Both the position numbers and the translations under genes were made by a program. The notes under the pieces were generated by a model, which saw only the letters and a program-made list of their open reading frames with translations, was not told the DNA's origin and did no database searches. From assembly GCA_945949735.1 (NCBI GenBank), contig CAMFFO010000010.1, positions 1 through 34,853 on the forward strand: DNA of 34,853 nucleotides, given 5' to 3'. The DNA is from an uncultured Clostridia bacterium (GTDB lineage: Bacteria > Bacillota > Clostridia > Oscillospirales > Oscillospiraceae). The number at the start of each line of letters is the position of its first letter. Within the stretch, counting starts at the first letter, position 1. Below are positions 21,464 to 31,377 of the stretch, in pieces.

Positions 21464-24400
21464 TCAAAAGAGGCTGATCTGGCTTGTCTCCGGGAGATCC
21501 CCGAAGGCCCCAGCCTCCTTCAGCATCTGAATATGGGTTTTGGACACCTTGGGACAGGCGGCGGCAACTTCCTCAATGGAAAGAAAATGCTTCCCTTCCC
21601 TGCCCTCCATCAAACTGACAGCCGCGTTCTCTCCCAGGCCGGAGATTGCCACGAAGGGCGGCAGCAGTTTCCCGTCCACAATCAGGAATTTGGTTGCGTG
21701 GCTCCTGTAGATGTCAATGGGAAGAAATTCAAAACCCCGGATGTAGTATTCATAGGCCACCTCCAGGGTGGTCAGCAGATCCTCATCCTTATCCGTGGCG
21801 TTTTCGTTCCCCTCGATGGCTTCAATATTTGCCTTTACGCTCTCAAGTCCATGGGTCATCAGCACCGCGTCAAAGCCGCCCTTCTGGCTGCGGCGGTAGA
21901 AATACGCCGCGTAAAAAGCCAGGGGGTGATGCACCTTGAACCAGGCGATTCGGAACGCCATCATAACGTAGGCCACCGCGTGGGCTTTGGGGAACAGATA
22001 CTTGATCTTCTTGCAGGAGCCGATATACCATTCCGGAACACCGGCAGCGATCATTTCCTCCTCCGCTCCCTCAGGCAGGCCCCTGCCCTTTCGGACAGCC
22101 TCCATAATCTTGAAGGAACGCTTCTCCGGCATTCCGCAGGAAATCAGGTACAGCATGATGTCATCCCGGCAGCCGATGGCCTGATCAACCGTTGCGGTTT
22201 TTGAGGTAATGAGATCCCGGGCATTTCCCAGCCACACATCCGTACCATGGGAAAAACCGGAAAGCCGAAGCAGGGTATCAAACCTGGTGGGCATGGTGTC
22301 CATCAGCATTCCACGGGTAAATTTCGTATTAAACTCGGGAATGGCGACTGCGCCTGTGGGCCCCAGAATGGGATCGTCCTCATAGCCCAGAACCTTGGAG
22401 GAGGTGAAGATGGACATGGTGTCCTTATCGTCCAGAGGGATCTTCTTGGCATCCACCCCGGTCATATCCTCCATCATCCGGATCATGGTGGGGTCATCAT
22501 GTCCCAGCATATCCAGCTTCAGAAGGTTTTCCTCCATGGAATGGTATTCAAAATGCGTAGTGATCTGATCCGCGTTGGGATCGTCCGCGGGATGCTGTAC
22601 CGGGCAGAAATCCCAGATTTCGTTTTCCTGCGGGATAACCACCAGGCCTCCGGGGTGCTGGCCTGTAGTTCGCCGGACGCCGACACACCCCGCCGCGAGC
22701 CGGGCTTCCTCCGCCCGGTTGGCGGTTTTGGAGCGTTCGGACAGGTATTTTTTCACATAACCGAAGGCGGTTTTTTCCGCCACTGTACCGATGGTTCCCG
22801 CCCGAAAAACGTGGGATTTCCCGAACATTTCAATACAGTAGGCATGGGCCTTCGCCTGGTACTCTCCGGAGAAGTTCAAATCGATATCCGGCACCTTGTC
22901 GCCGCCGAAGCCCAGGAAGGTTTCGAAGGGGATGTTGAAGCCGTCCTTTTCCATTTGGCTTCCGCATTTCGGGCATACGGCGTCCGGAAGATCCGCTCCG
23001 CAGTTGTACCCCTTCGGAACATCCAGCACCGTATGCTTACATTCCGGATTGGGGCAGCGGTAATGGGGCGGGAAGGAATTCACCTCGGTAATTCCGGACA
23101 TATAGGCCACAATGGAGGAGCCAACGGAGCCTCGGGAACCAACCAGATATCCGTGCTCCAGGGAGTTTTGTACCAGCTTCTGGGCGGACATATAAATCAC
23201 ATCGTAGTGGCAGGAAATGATATCATGAAGCTCCGTTTCCACACGCTTGGAAAACAGCTCCGGAGGGTTGTCTCCGTACAGCCGACGGAACTTTCCATAT
23301 ACCAGGGATTTCAGATCCTCCACAGAGTTTTCAATTTTCGGGGCGAACAGGTTGTGGGGAACCGGCCGCAGGGTCTCGCACATATCCGCGATTTTGTTGG
23401 GATTGGTGACCACCACCTCCCGGGCCTTTTCCTCGCCCAGGTAGGAAAACTCCTGCAGCATTTCATCCGTGGTGCGGAAATACAGGGGGTTGTCCTTGTC
23501 CGCATCATCAAAGCCCTTGGTAGCCAGCAGAATGTGGCGGAAAATCTCGTCCTCCGGGTTCAGGAAATGCACGTCTCCGGTAGCCACCACCGGTTTACCC
23601 AGTTCCTCACCTAAGCGCACCACCGTACGGTTAAAGCCGCGAAGCTCCTCCTCATCCGCCGCAATTCCCTTTGCCAGCATAAAGCGGTTGTTTGCCAGGG
23701 GCTGGATTTCCAGGAAATCATAGAACGACGCGATTCGTCTCAGCTCGTCCTCACTCTTGCGCTCAATGATTGCCTGGAACAGTTCTCCTGCCTCGCAGGC
23801 GGAGCCGATGATCAGGCCCTCCCGCAGCTCCATCAGCTCCGATTTGGGGATTCTGGGAACCCGTTTGAAGTATTTCAGGTTGGCATCCGAGATCAGATGG
23901 TACAGATTCCGCAGACCCACCTGATTCTTGGCAAAGAGGATAATGTGCCGGGCGTGCCTGTCCGCAATGCGGCCCTTGGAACGCAGATGAATCATGGCCG
24001 GATTGATTTCCTGAAGGGTATGGATATTATGCTCCTCCTCCAGCTTCTTCATGAGCCGGTGCATGATCAGGCCGCAGGTCATGGCATCGTCCGCCGCACG
24101 GTGATGGTTGAACTCCGGCAGGCTCAAGGCGTTGGACACGATATCCAGCTTAAACTTGTTCAGGTGGGGCAGAAGATTTTGAGAGAGAATCAGGGTATCC
24201 GCCGCCGTGAAGCCATAGGGCAGCCCCTGACGCTGGCACTCCGCCCGAATGAACCCGGTGTCAAAGTCCGAATTATGGGCCACCAGCACCCGGTTCCCCA
24301 CAAATTCCAGGAATTTGGGGAGCACCTCCTGAATGCTGGGGGCGCCCACCAGCATTTCGTCCGTGATACCGGTCAGCTCCACAATCTTCCGATCCAGCTT

Positions 24401-25765
24401 CCGACCAGGATCCACAAAGGTCTGGAACCGGTCAATCTCCTCCCCGTTTTTCAGGATTACCGCGCCGATTTCAATGATCCTGTCCGCCCGGGAGCTGAGG
24501 CCCGTGGTCTCCAGATCGAAGGCCGCGTACTCCTGGTCAAAGTCCATCTCCTGACTGCCGTGAACCACGATCCGGTCATCCACATCGTTGACATAGTAAC
24601 CCTCGCAGCCATAGAGGATCTTGATGTTCTCATCGGTGCCTGCCACCTTTGCCTTGGAGGCCGCCTTCATGGCGTCCGGGAAGGATTGGGCAACGCCGTG
24701 GTCGGTGATGGCTATGGCGCGATGTCCCCAGGCGGCAGCCTGCTTCACCGCGTCCGCGGTAGGCGTGAGGGCATCCATATTGCTCATAGTGGTATGCAGA
24801 TGGAGCTCCACCCGCTTCTCCCCCGGAGCAGTATCCTTTCGTTTCGGCATGGAGCCGGGACACATGGCGTAGGGCTTGAGAACCATTTCATTTTCGAAAC
24901 GATCCTCGATCAGCTTCCCCTGAACCCTCAGAACACTGCCAACCTGCACATTGTCCAGGATGGGTTTTGCCTCCCCTGCCTCCATGAATTTGGTAACTCG
25001 GATGGAGTTGGTGTTGTCGGTAATATCGAACTTGACCACCCACGCGTTACGCTTTTTCAGTTCCTTATGATCAACGGCAAAAACGCGTCCCTCCACAATG
25101 ATGGTACCCATATCCAGGCTCAGTTCCCGCATGGGAACCGAATTCCCCTTGAAGGGCTTTCCGTAGAAGGTGTCGCCGGCTGCTGCCTGGGGTTTCTCCC
25201 GCTGCTCCTGCTTTGCCGTAATCGCGGGAAGGGACTCCAGCATGGAATCCCGCATGGACTCCATGGCGTCAAACAGCGCCTGTCCGGACAAATCCTGGCC
25301 GGCATGGATCTGAATCGTCACAGGGCAAGCGAACTTCTCCCGAAGCGAGCTGCATACCTGGGGGACAAGCTCCTCCAGGGCTTTCTTGCCGTTGGCGCGA
25401 AGCTGAATGTGGAGCTCGGTCCCCTCCCAGTTCCACTTTGCCCCCGCCAACGTGCCCCGGGTCATGGAATCCCTGCTGACGAAGAGCCACATCAGCTCCT
25501 CCGGTTCCATGCAGTGCAGCTGGGATTCCGGGTGCGTCGACGTTATCTCCAGTCTCTTCAGGCCGTAAAGCTCCGCGATTTCCTTTCCGGCAGTATCCAG
25601 CAGCCGCTGGGGAATATACCGGTCTGAATGCACCGCAACGCTTACACCCCTGGTTTCCGGATGGATATCGGCAGCGGCAATGGCCGCCTGAGAAAGGGCC
25701 TCACGAAGCTCCTCAGGCGGCACATAGTCCGGAAACATATTCAGTAAGTAAACCGTTTCATCCAT
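21464..25765 (-). CDS. polC: DNA polymerase III PolC-type (alpha subunit with proofreading exonuclease)
   Basis: A 1433-residue Gram-positive replicative polymerase (Bacillus PolC is about 1437). In order: an N-terminal region (1-205); an OB fold (about 215-305, TIIVEGRVFAVDHKEL); PHP domain part 1 (from about 319, ELHLHTTMSNMDALTP, TDHG); a DnaQ-like 3'-5' exonuclease inserted in it (AAFDLETTGL at 414-423, with HNSDFDTGFIRAE later); and PHP part 2. A zinc finger (CPNPEC, then CPKCG) and the polymerase palm with PDIDLNFSG follow. It is the last gene of the housekeeping operon. Its ATG lies 6 bp after the ispG stop and the ribosome site is weak, so translation may depend on coupling. A terminator follows. 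Confidence 0.98.
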   Translation of the reverse strand: MDETVYLLNMFPDYVPPEELREALSQAAIAAADIHPETRGVSVAVHSDRYIPQRLLDTAGKEIAELYGLKRLEITSTHPESQLHCMEPEELMWLFVSRDSMTRGTLAGAKWNWEGTELHIQLRANGKKALEELVPQVCSSLREKFACPVTIQIHAGQDLSGQALFDAMESMRDSMLESLPAITAKQEQREKPQAAAGDTFYGKPFKGNSVPMRELSLDMGTIIVEGRVFAVDHKELKKRNAWVVKFDITDNTNSIRVTKFMEAGEAKPILDNVQVGSVLRVQGKLIEDRFENEMVLKPYAMCPGSMPKRKDTAPGEKRVELHLHTTMSNMDALTPTADAVKQAAAWGHRAIAITDHGVAQSFPDAMKAASKAKVAGTDENIKILYGCEGYYVNDVDDRIVVHGSQEMDFDQEYAAFDLETTGLSSRADRIIEIGAVILKNGEEIDRFQTFVDPGRKLDRKIVELTGITDEMLVGAPSIQEVLPKFLEFVGNRVLVAHNSDFDTGFIRAECQRQGLPYGFTAADTLILSQNLLPHLNKFKLDIVSNALSLPEFNHHRAADDAMTCGLIMHRLMKKLEEEHNIHTLQEINPAMIHLRSKGRIADRHARHIILFAKNQVGLRNLYHLISDANLKYFKRVPRIPKSELMELREGLIIGSACEAGELFQAIIERKSEDELRRIASFYDFLEIQPLANNRFMLAKGIAADEEELRGFNRTVVRLGEELGKPVVATGDVHFLNPEDEIFRHILLATKGFDDADKDNPLYFRTTDEMLQEFSYLGEEKAREVVVTNPNKIADMCETLRPVPHNLFAPKIENSVEDLKSLVYGKFRRLYGDNPPELFSKRVETELHDIISCHYDVIYMSAQKLVQNSLEHGYLVGSRGSVGSSIVAYMSGITEVNSFPPHYRCPNPECKHTVLDVPKGYNCGADLPDAVCPKCGSQMEKDGFNIPFETFLGFGGDKVPDIDLNFSGEYQAKAHAYCIEMFGKSHVFRAGTIGTVAEKTAFGYVKKYLSERSKTANRAEEARLAAGCVGVRRTTGQHPGGLVVIPQENEIWDFCPVQHPADDPNADQITTHFEYHSMEENLLKLDMLGHDDPTMIRMMEDMTGVDAKKIPLDDKDTMSIFTSSKVLGYEDDPILGPTGAVAIPEFNTKFTRGMLMDTMPTRFDTLLRLSGFSHGTDVWLGNARDLITSKTATVDQAIGCRDDIMLYLISCGMPEKRSFKIMEAVRKGRGLPEGAEEEMIAAGVPEWYIGSCKKIKYLFPKAHAVAYVMMAFRIAWFKVHHPLAFYAAYFYRRSQKGGFDAVLMTHGLESVKANIEAIEGNENATDKDEDLLTTLEVAYEYYIRGFEFLPIDIYRSHATKFLIVDGKLLPPFVAISGLGENAAVSLMEGREGKHFLSIEEVAAACPKVSKTHIQMLKEAGAFGDLPETSQISLF

Positions 25766-25771
25766 AGGTAA

Positions 25772-26809
25772 TTACATTTTCTCTATTCTTCGCAGCAGCG
25801 CAGGCAAAAGCTCGTCATAAGGCAGCTTTTCCACCTGCTCTCCCTTTTCAAAAATCATTCCCCAGCCGTCACCGCCGGCAATACCGATGTCCGCCTCCCG
25901 GGCCTCGCCGGGGCCGTTGACAACGCATCCCATTACAGCGACGGTGATGGGCTTGGAGCAGTCCTTGAGCGCTTGATCCACCTGATTCACCAAGCCGATC
26001 AGGTCGATCCGGGTTCTCCCGCAGGTAGGGCAGGAAATGATATTCACGCCCTCCTTCCGCAGCCCGGCAGCTTTCAGGATATCCTTCGCTGCGGAAACCT
26101 CCTCCACCGGATCGTCGGTAAGGCTGACCCGGATGGTGTCGCCGATTCCGTCTAAGAGCAGCGCACCGATGCCCATGGCGGATTTGATCAGTCCCTGCCG
26201 GACAGGCCCGGTTTCCGTGACCCCGATGTGCAGAGGATAGTCGCACCGGCTGCGGAATAATCTAGCCGCTTCCACCATGGTAGGAACCCGGGAAGATTTC
26301 ATGGACACACAGGTATCGTAAAAGCCCTGTTTTTCCAGCAGCTCCAGATGCTCGAAGGCGCTTTCAACCAGAGCCTCCGCCGTGGGGTGCCCATATTTTT
26401 CCAGAAGCCGTTTATCCAGGCTTCCTCCGTTGACGCCGATGCGGATGGGAATATGCTTCTGCTTGCATACCTCCACCACCGCCCGTACCCGATCCTCCCC
26501 GCCGATGTTGCCGGGGTTAATGCGGATTTTGGCCGCGCCGGCCTCCGCGGCGGCAATGGCCAGCTTGTAGTCAAAATGAATGTCGGCCACCAGCGGCAGC
26601 GGGCTTTCCCTGACAATCTGCGCAAAACCCCTGGCCGCCTCCATGTTGGGCACCGCCAGCCGGGCAATCTGGCATCCTGCCGCGGCCAGCGCCCGAAGCT
26701 GTCCAAGCGAGCCATCCACATCCGTGGTTTTCGTATTCAGCATGGACTGAATCACCACCGGAGCGCCGCCCCCGATGGGAATTCCGCCCACAACAATCTG
26801 TCTTGTCAT
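25772..26809 (-). CDS. ispG: 4-hydroxy-3-methylbut-2-enyl diphosphate synthase (IspG/GcpE)
   Basis: A 345-residue 4Fe-4S enzyme of the MEP pathway that reduces MEcPP to HMBPP. The TIM-barrel part begins QIVVGGIPIGGG and includes PLVADIHFDYK and KIRINPGNIG. The cluster-binding region shows ISCPTCGRTRIDL and AVMGCVVNGPGEA, giving three Cys and the conserved Glu. ATG 26809 has AAAGGA 8 bp upstream and is preferred; ATG 26818 overlaps the rseP stop (ATGA) and is the alternative. In Bacillus proS often sits between rseP and polC; here ispG occupies that place, as in many Clostridia. Confidence 0.96.
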   Translation of the reverse strand: MTRQIVVGGIPIGGGAPVVIQSMLNTKTTDVDGSLGQLRALAAAGCQIARLAVPNMEAARGFAQIVRESPLPLVADIHFDYKLAIAAAEAGAAKIRINPGNIGGEDRVRAVVEVCKQKHIPIRIGVNGGSLDKRLLEKYGHPTAEALVESAFEHLELLEKQGFYDTCVSMKSSRVPTMVEAARLFRSRCDYPLHIGVTETGPVRQGLIKSAMGIGALLLDGIGDTIRVSLTDDPVEEVSAAKDILKAAGLRKEGVNIISCPTCGRTRIDLIGLVNQVDQALKDCSKPITVAVMGCVVNGPGEAREADIGIAGGDGWGMIFEKGEQVEKLPYDELLPALLRRIEKM

Positions 26810-26814
26810 CTGTC

Positions 26815-27876
26815 TCATCCTTTTATCAGCACGAAAATATCCTTGAACATAATCAACGCCATCAGAGCCAGCAGAAGGATCATTCCGACTCCGTGGAGGT
26901 AGCCTTCATATTTGGGATTGATTTTTTCATGGGTCGAAGCTTCCACCAGGGTCGTAATCAGCAGACACACGATCCTGCCGCCGTCAAGGGCAGGAATGGG
27001 AAGCATATTCATCACAGCCAGGTTGATCGCGATAAAGGCACCAAAATAGATCAGATTCATCAGTGCATAGAAAAGGGAGGCGGAATCCTTGGCTACCTCG
27101 GTCATTTGCTGAACGATCATCACGGGGCCACCCACATCCCGGATCCCCGCCTGTCCGGTAAGCAGCATCTTCAGGCTCAGACGCACCATCCGAACCATAT
27201 CCAGCGCAGAATTCCAGACATACTTCACCGTCTCGGTAAAACTCGCGGGAACCAGAGAAAAGCTGAACCCATAGCGCAGACTGGTGGAGCCATCCTCATT
27301 GGGGAATTCCCCTTTCACCATGGCGAAATCCTTCAGCTCAACCCGCTGACCGTCACGAAGGAGCACCAGATCGTGATTCTCTCCTCCGTTCAGATCCAGA
27401 ATCATCTGAAAATCAGAATAGACATAGATCTTCTCGCCGTCAACCTCCAGAATCCTGTCCCCTTCCCGGATGCCATCCTCTCCTGCAATGGAGCATCCTT
27501 CCTCGATCTGCGTCACCACAGGCATAATGAACTGCTGATCCGGCCCAAAGAAAATACCCAGCAGCACAAGCCCCGTCAGGAAGTTCATAAGAGAACCCGC
27601 AGCCAGAATGATCAGCCGTTTCCACCAGGCGGCACGGTCAAAGGAGCGGGGGTCGTCGCTTCCGCCGTCCTCTCCCTCCATGGCACAGTATCCCCCGATG
27701 GGAATGCAGCGGATGGAGTACAGGGTTTCCCCTTTCTGTTTCTTCCAGATAGCCGGGCCCATAAACATGGAGAACTCATTCACCCGAACTCCGGACAGCT
27801 TTGCTGCCACAAAATGCCCCAACTCATGCAGAAAAATCAACAGACTGAACAGCGCAATCGCAAAAAGAATGCTCAT
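26815..27876 (-). CDS. rseP: Site-2 intramembrane zinc metalloprotease (RseP/RasP)
   Basis: A 353-residue membrane protease. The zinc motif HELGH is at 17-21 in the first membrane helix. A PDZ domain lies at about 105-180 (GCSIAGEDGIREGDRILEV), and the last helices include NMLPIPALDGGR with the third zinc ligand Asp. It would cut anti-sigma factors or leftover signal peptides within the membrane. The start has GAGGAAA about 4 bp upstream. The gene lies 12 bp after dxr. Confidence 0.96.
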   Translation of the reverse strand: MSILFAIALFSLLIFLHELGHFVAAKLSGVRVNEFSMFMGPAIWKKQKGETLYSIRCIPIGGYCAMEGEDGGSDDPRSFDRAAWWKRLIILAAGSLMNFLTGLVLLGIFFGPDQQFIMPVVTQIEEGCSIAGEDGIREGDRILEVDGEKIYVYSDFQMILDLNGGENHDLVLLRDGQRVELKDFAMVKGEFPNEDGSTSLRYGFSFSLVPASFTETVKYVWNSALDMVRMVRLSLKMLLTGQAGIRDVGGPVMIVQQMTEVAKDSASLFYALMNLIYFGAFIAINLAVMNMLPIPALDGGRIVCLLITTLVEASTHEKINPKYEGYLHGVGMILLLALMALIMFKDIFVLIKG

Positions 27877-27888
27877 AGTTTTCCTCGC

Positions 27889-29034
27889 TCATAATTGTTG
27901 CACGGCAAGTCGTGCGGCATGATCCGCCGCAAGCACCTGCTCCAGATCGGGTTCTTTGACAAAAGGAACCCGTTCCACCGCCCCGGATACCAGGCGGTAA
28001 ATATCATAGAATCCGATTTCATCCCGAAGGAACCGGGCCACCGCTTCCTCATTAGCACCGTTCATGGCCGGGCAGGCCGTTCCGCCTGCCGCGGCGCACT
28101 CCCTGGCCAGACGCAGACAAGGAAACGCGTCCATATCCGGCCTTGCGAAGGTCAGCGGAGGGCAGGACGTAAGGTCCAGCGGTTCCACAGGGCAAACCGT
28201 TCTCTCCGGATAGGTCAGGGCCAGCTGAATGGGAAGGCGCATATCCGGCGTACCCATCTGAGCCATCACCGCGCCGTCCATGAATTCCACCATGCTATGC
28301 ACAATGCTTTGCCGGTGAATAACCACATCCACCCGCTCCAACGGCATTCGGTACAGCCGCATGGCCTCGATTACCTCCAGGCCCTTGTTCATCAGCGTGG
28401 CACAGTCGATGGTGATTTTTGGCCCCATTTTCCAATTGGGATGCTTCAAAGCGTCCGCCTTCGTCACAGAGCGCAGCTGCCCCCCATCCATTCCATAGAA
28501 GGGGCCGCCGGAGCAGGTCAAAATGATCTTTTTCACTTCCCTGGGGCTTCCGCTTCCCATAAGGCACTGGAAAATCGCGGAATGCTCCGAATCCACGGGG
28601 ACAATCTCCGCCCCGCAACGCTCTGCCTCTTCCATGACGATTTCCCCGGCGCAGACCAGGGTCTCCTTGTTGGCAAGGCCGATTCGTTTCTTTGCCCGGA
28701 TGGCCGCCAGCGTGGGCTTCAGCCCCACCATGCCCACGACGGCGGTAATCACACAGTCCGCCTCCGGGATGGTGGCTGCTTCAATCAGCCCCGCCTCCCC
28801 CCAGCAGACCCGGATGGGCAGATCCCGGATTTCCTCCGCCAGCCGCTCCGCCGCCTCCTGGGTTGCCATAACAGCCAGGGACGGCAGAAACTCCCTGCAC
28901 TGCCGCGCCATCCGCTCGACACTGGTGCCAGCGGTCAGGGCAGCGACACGCACCTGGGGAAGTCTCCCAATAATATCCAGACTTTGCCGGCCAATGGATC
29001 CGGTTGAGCCCAGAATACTGACATATTTTACCAT
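27889..29034 (-). CDS. dxr: 1-deoxy-D-xylulose 5-phosphate reductoisomerase
   Basis: A 381-residue NADPH-dependent enzyme forming MEP from DXP. The NADPH-binding GSTGSIG is at 9-15. GLANKETLV, the metal- and substrate-binding VDSEHSAIFQCL, a TCSGGPF element, HPNWKMG and the catalytic loop are present, with MNGANEEAV near the end, all as in the family. The start has GGAGGAAGT directly upstream, and the ATG overlaps the cdsA stop by 7 bases. Together with ispG and uppS it shows that isoprenoids are made through the MEP route. Confidence 0.97.
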   Translation of the reverse strand: MVKYVSILGSTGSIGRQSLDIIGRLPQVRVAALTAGTSVERMARQCREFLPSLAVMATQEAAERLAEEIRDLPIRVCWGEAGLIEAATIPEADCVITAVVGMVGLKPTLAAIRAKKRIGLANKETLVCAGEIVMEEAERCGAEIVPVDSEHSAIFQCLMGSGSPREVKKIILTCSGGPFYGMDGGQLRSVTKADALKHPNWKMGPKITIDCATLMNKGLEVIEAMRLYRMPLERVDVVIHRQSIVHSMVEFMDGAVMAQMGTPDMRLPIQLALTYPERTVCPVEPLDLTSCPPLTFARPDMDAFPCLRLARECAAAGGTACPAMNGANEEAVARFLRDEIGFYDIYRLVSGAVERVPFVKEPDLEQVLAADHAARLAVQQL

Positions 29035-29849
29035 ACTTCCTCCGCCAGCGGCAGCAGGATCAGCAGGGCCTCCATCAGGGGGGCAACCATCATCATAGAA
29101 TCAAACCGATCCAGAATTCCTCCGTGTCCTGGAATCAGGTTCCCGTAATCCTTAATTCCCGTTTGACGTTTGATAATGGAGAAGCAAAGGTCTCCGAAAA
29201 CGCCCGCCGCGGAACCTGCCAGACCGTACAGGAGGGCAATGCCGTAGTTTACCCGGTACTTCAGGGCCAGCTGCATGATCAGCCCATAGACCACCATACC
29301 CAGCATGGCGCAGACTACGCCGCCGGCGACCCCTTCCAGAGTTTTGTTCGGGCTGACCACGGGAGCCAGCTTGTGCTTTCCGAATTTGAGACCGGCAAAG
29401 TATGCTCCCGCATCCGAGAGAAATGCCACCACAAAGGGGATCATAATCACTTCTCTGCCGTTGTACATCACCAGGATCCGAATCAAGGCGCTCAGCAGAT
29501 ACGGAACCACCATACCGGCGATGTAGCACATGGAAATTATCTCAAACCGAACCTTCACGTGGTTCGCCATCATCTCGGCGAACAGCAGAACAGAAAAGGC
29601 CATCAGGCCGATCATTGCATAGGCATGAACCGCGCCGAAGTAACTCCAAATCCCGATCGCAGCTGCCATCACACAACTGTAAATCACCAGCCGGACATGG
29701 CGCACCAGCCTGGTTCTGTACAGAAGCTCGTAGGCAGCGATTGCAAAAAGCAGTGAAAAGACAATCGCAGCTACGATTTCCGGCGCCACAAGCACCAGAA
29801 GCAGCAGAATCGGAACCAGCACAGCCGCGGCGATAATTCTTGTTTTCAT
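29028..29849 (-). CDS. cdsA: Phosphatidate cytidylyltransferase (CDP-diglyceride synthase)
   Basis: A 273-residue polytopic membrane enzyme that makes CDP-diacylglycerol from phosphatidate and CTP. The C-terminal signature is intact: SDAGAYFAGLKFGKHKL, then SPNKTLEGVAGG, GDLCFSIIKRQTGIKD and IPGHGGILDRFDSM. The N-terminal half carries several membrane helices. It starts 5 bp after uppS, whose last codons supply GGAGGGG, so the genes are co-translated. Confidence 0.97.
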   Translation of the reverse strand: MKTRIIAAAVLVPILLLLVLVAPEIVAAIVFSLLFAIAAYELLYRTRLVRHVRLVIYSCVMAAAIGIWSYFGAVHAYAMIGLMAFSVLLFAEMMANHVKVRFEIISMCYIAGMVVPYLLSALIRILVMYNGREVIMIPFVVAFLSDAGAYFAGLKFGKHKLAPVVSPNKTLEGVAGGVVCAMLGMVVYGLIMQLALKYRVNYGIALLYGLAGSAAGVFGDLCFSIIKRQTGIKDYGNLIPGHGGILDRFDSMMMVAPLMEALLILLPLAEEVW

Positions 29850-29854
29850 TCTCT

Positions 29855-30574
29855 TTATGCCCCTCCAAAGCGGCGGTTGCGCCGATGATATTCTTCGATT
29901 GCCCGATCCAGATCCTCGGGTGTGAAATCAGGCCAAAGTACATTCATAAATACATACTCGGAGTATGCGGATTGCCACAGCAGGAAGTTACTGATTCGTT
30001 TTTCCCCGGACGGACGGACAATCAGCTCCGGATCCGGTACGCCGGAGGAATAAAGATACCGGGAAAAGATGTCCTCCGTCAGCTCCTCAGGATCACGCTT
30101 GCCCTCAGCCACCTCCTGGCTGAAGGCTCTGGCAGCACGGACGATCTCATCCCTGCCGCCGTAATTCAGGCAGAAATTTACCTGAACATCATATTCCTCC
30201 GACCTTCTCTCCGCGTCCAGGCACAGCTTTCGCAACTCCGGCGTCAGGCGGCTCAAATCACCGAAGAAACGGAACCGAACCCGGTTCTTTTCCATATCCG
30301 CCAAAGCCTCCACAAGATAGCGGTGCAGGAGCTTCATGATACCGGCCACTTCCTCCTGGGAACGACGCCAGTTTTCTGTGGAAAACGCATAAACCGTCAG
30401 ATACTCCACGCCGATGGTTCTGCAATAATTGGCAATCCGTCGGAAGCTCTCCGCTCCGGCAGCGTGTCCTGCGGTTCTCGGGAGCCCTCGTTCTTTGGCC
30501 CAGCGACCATTTCCATCCATAATGATGGCAATATGTCTGGGGGGCGGCAGCTTATTCGTATCAGGAAGCGCCAA
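29855..30574 (-). CDS. uppS: Undecaprenyl diphosphate synthase (TTG start)
   Basis: A 239-residue cis-prenyltransferase making the C55 lipid carrier for peptidoglycan. IIMDGNGRWAKERG holds the catalytic Asp20 and the phosphate-binding segment; AFSTENWRRS, NFCLNYGGRDEI and RPSGEKRISNFLLWQ follow as in the family. No ATG fits the N terminus. TTG 30574 has GAGGTG about 7 bp upstream and gives a normal length beginning MALPDTNKLPPPRH. A much longer frame from 30790 runs through the intergenic hairpin and is rejected. It is 235 bp downstream of frr. Confidence 0.95.
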   Translation of the reverse strand: MALPDTNKLPPPRHIAIIMDGNGRWAKERGLPRTAGHAAGAESFRRIANYCRTIGVEYLTVYAFSTENWRRSQEEVAGIMKLLHRYLVEALADMEKNRVRFRFFGDLSRLTPELRKLCLDAERRSEEYDVQVNFCLNYGGRDEIVRAARAFSQEVAEGKRDPEELTEDIFSRYLYSSGVPDPELIVRPSGEKRISNFLLWQSAYSEYVFMNVLWPDFTPEDLDRAIEEYHRRNRRFGGA

Positions 30575-30764
30575 GGGAATACACCTCTCTCTGGATAATA
30601 AAAAGAGTAGCTCTGAATCAATCGTCAGAAACCGACTGCAAACGAAGTCTACGGAACCCCCGAAACAAAAGCAATACCGGAGCTGCCTCCCGTATTTCAT
30701 GACGCACTGAGGACTAAGGTTTTCAGCCCTGCAGCCATAGACGATGTAGTCAGAGATTCCAAAG

Positions 30765-30793
30765 CCATTGGGGGCGCCACGCGCCCCCAATGG
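30765..30793 (-). terminator. Strong hairpin between frr and uppS
   Basis: CCATTGGGGGCGC (30765-30777) pairs perfectly with GCGCCCCCAATGG (30781-30793) around a 3-base loop. No long T-run follows on the minus strand (CTTTGG), so it may be a weak terminator, a processing site or an RNA-stabilising hairpin inside the operon. Confidence 0.6.
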
Positions 30794-30809
30794 TCTGCTT
30801 TCGGCAGAC

Positions 30810-31364
30810 TCAGATTGCCATCAGTTCCTTTTCCTTGGCAGCCAGGGCTGCATCCACCTTCTTGATATACTTATCCAGCATATCCTGCAGATCCTTTTCC
30901 GCCTTCTTCTGATCGTCCTCCGTGATTTCGGAGTTTTTCTTCAGCTTCTTCACATAATCCATGCCATCCCGGCGGATATTGCGCATAGCAACCTTGGCTT
31001 CCTCAGCGTATTTTTTCACCTGCTTGGTCAGATCCCGGCGACGCTCCTCTGTAAGCTGGGGGAATACCAGGCGGATCACCCGTCCGTCATTCTGGGGATT
31101 GATGCCCAGATCAGAGGTAAGAATCGCCTTCTGAATATCCTTCAGCAGCTTCGTATCCCAGGGCTGAATTACCAGCGTGCGGGCATCCGGGGAGGAAATG
31201 GTTGCCACACCGTTCAGGGGCGTTTCACTTCCATAGTATTGCACGGAAATCCGATCCAGAACCTTGGCGTTTGCCCGCCCAGCTCGGACGGCGTCGAAGT
31301 CCTCCTCCAGGTGGTCAAGGGTTCTGTCCATCTTTCTGCTGAATTCCTTAAAGTCAACGCTCAT
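30810..31364 (-). CDS. frr: Ribosome recycling factor
   Basis: A 184-residue RRF that splits post-termination ribosomes with EF-G. The conserved start KMDRTLDHLEEDFDAVRAGR, the TPLNGVATI stretch, the LVIQPWD element and the C-terminal coiled stem (RDLTKQVKKYAEEAKVAMRN, RDGMDYVKKLKK) are all present at full length. AGGAGG lies 8 bp before the ATG. It is 13 bp downstream of pyrH. Confidence 0.98.
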   Translation of the reverse strand: MSVDFKEFSRKMDRTLDHLEEDFDAVRAGRANAKVLDRISVQYYGSETPLNGVATISSPDARTLVIQPWDTKLLKDIQKAILTSDLGINPQNDGRVIRLVFPQLTEERRRDLTKQVKKYAEEAKVAMRNIRRDGMDYVKKLKKNSEITEDDQKKAEKDLQDMLDKYIKKVDAALAAKEKELMAI

Positions 31365-31377
31365 TTCATGTTCCTCC

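Noticed and set aside
30590..30625. Separate promoter just before uppS (TTGATT, TATTAT on the minus strand)
   Set aside because: The spacer is only 15 bp, and the -10 touches the ribosome site, leaving no room for a leader.
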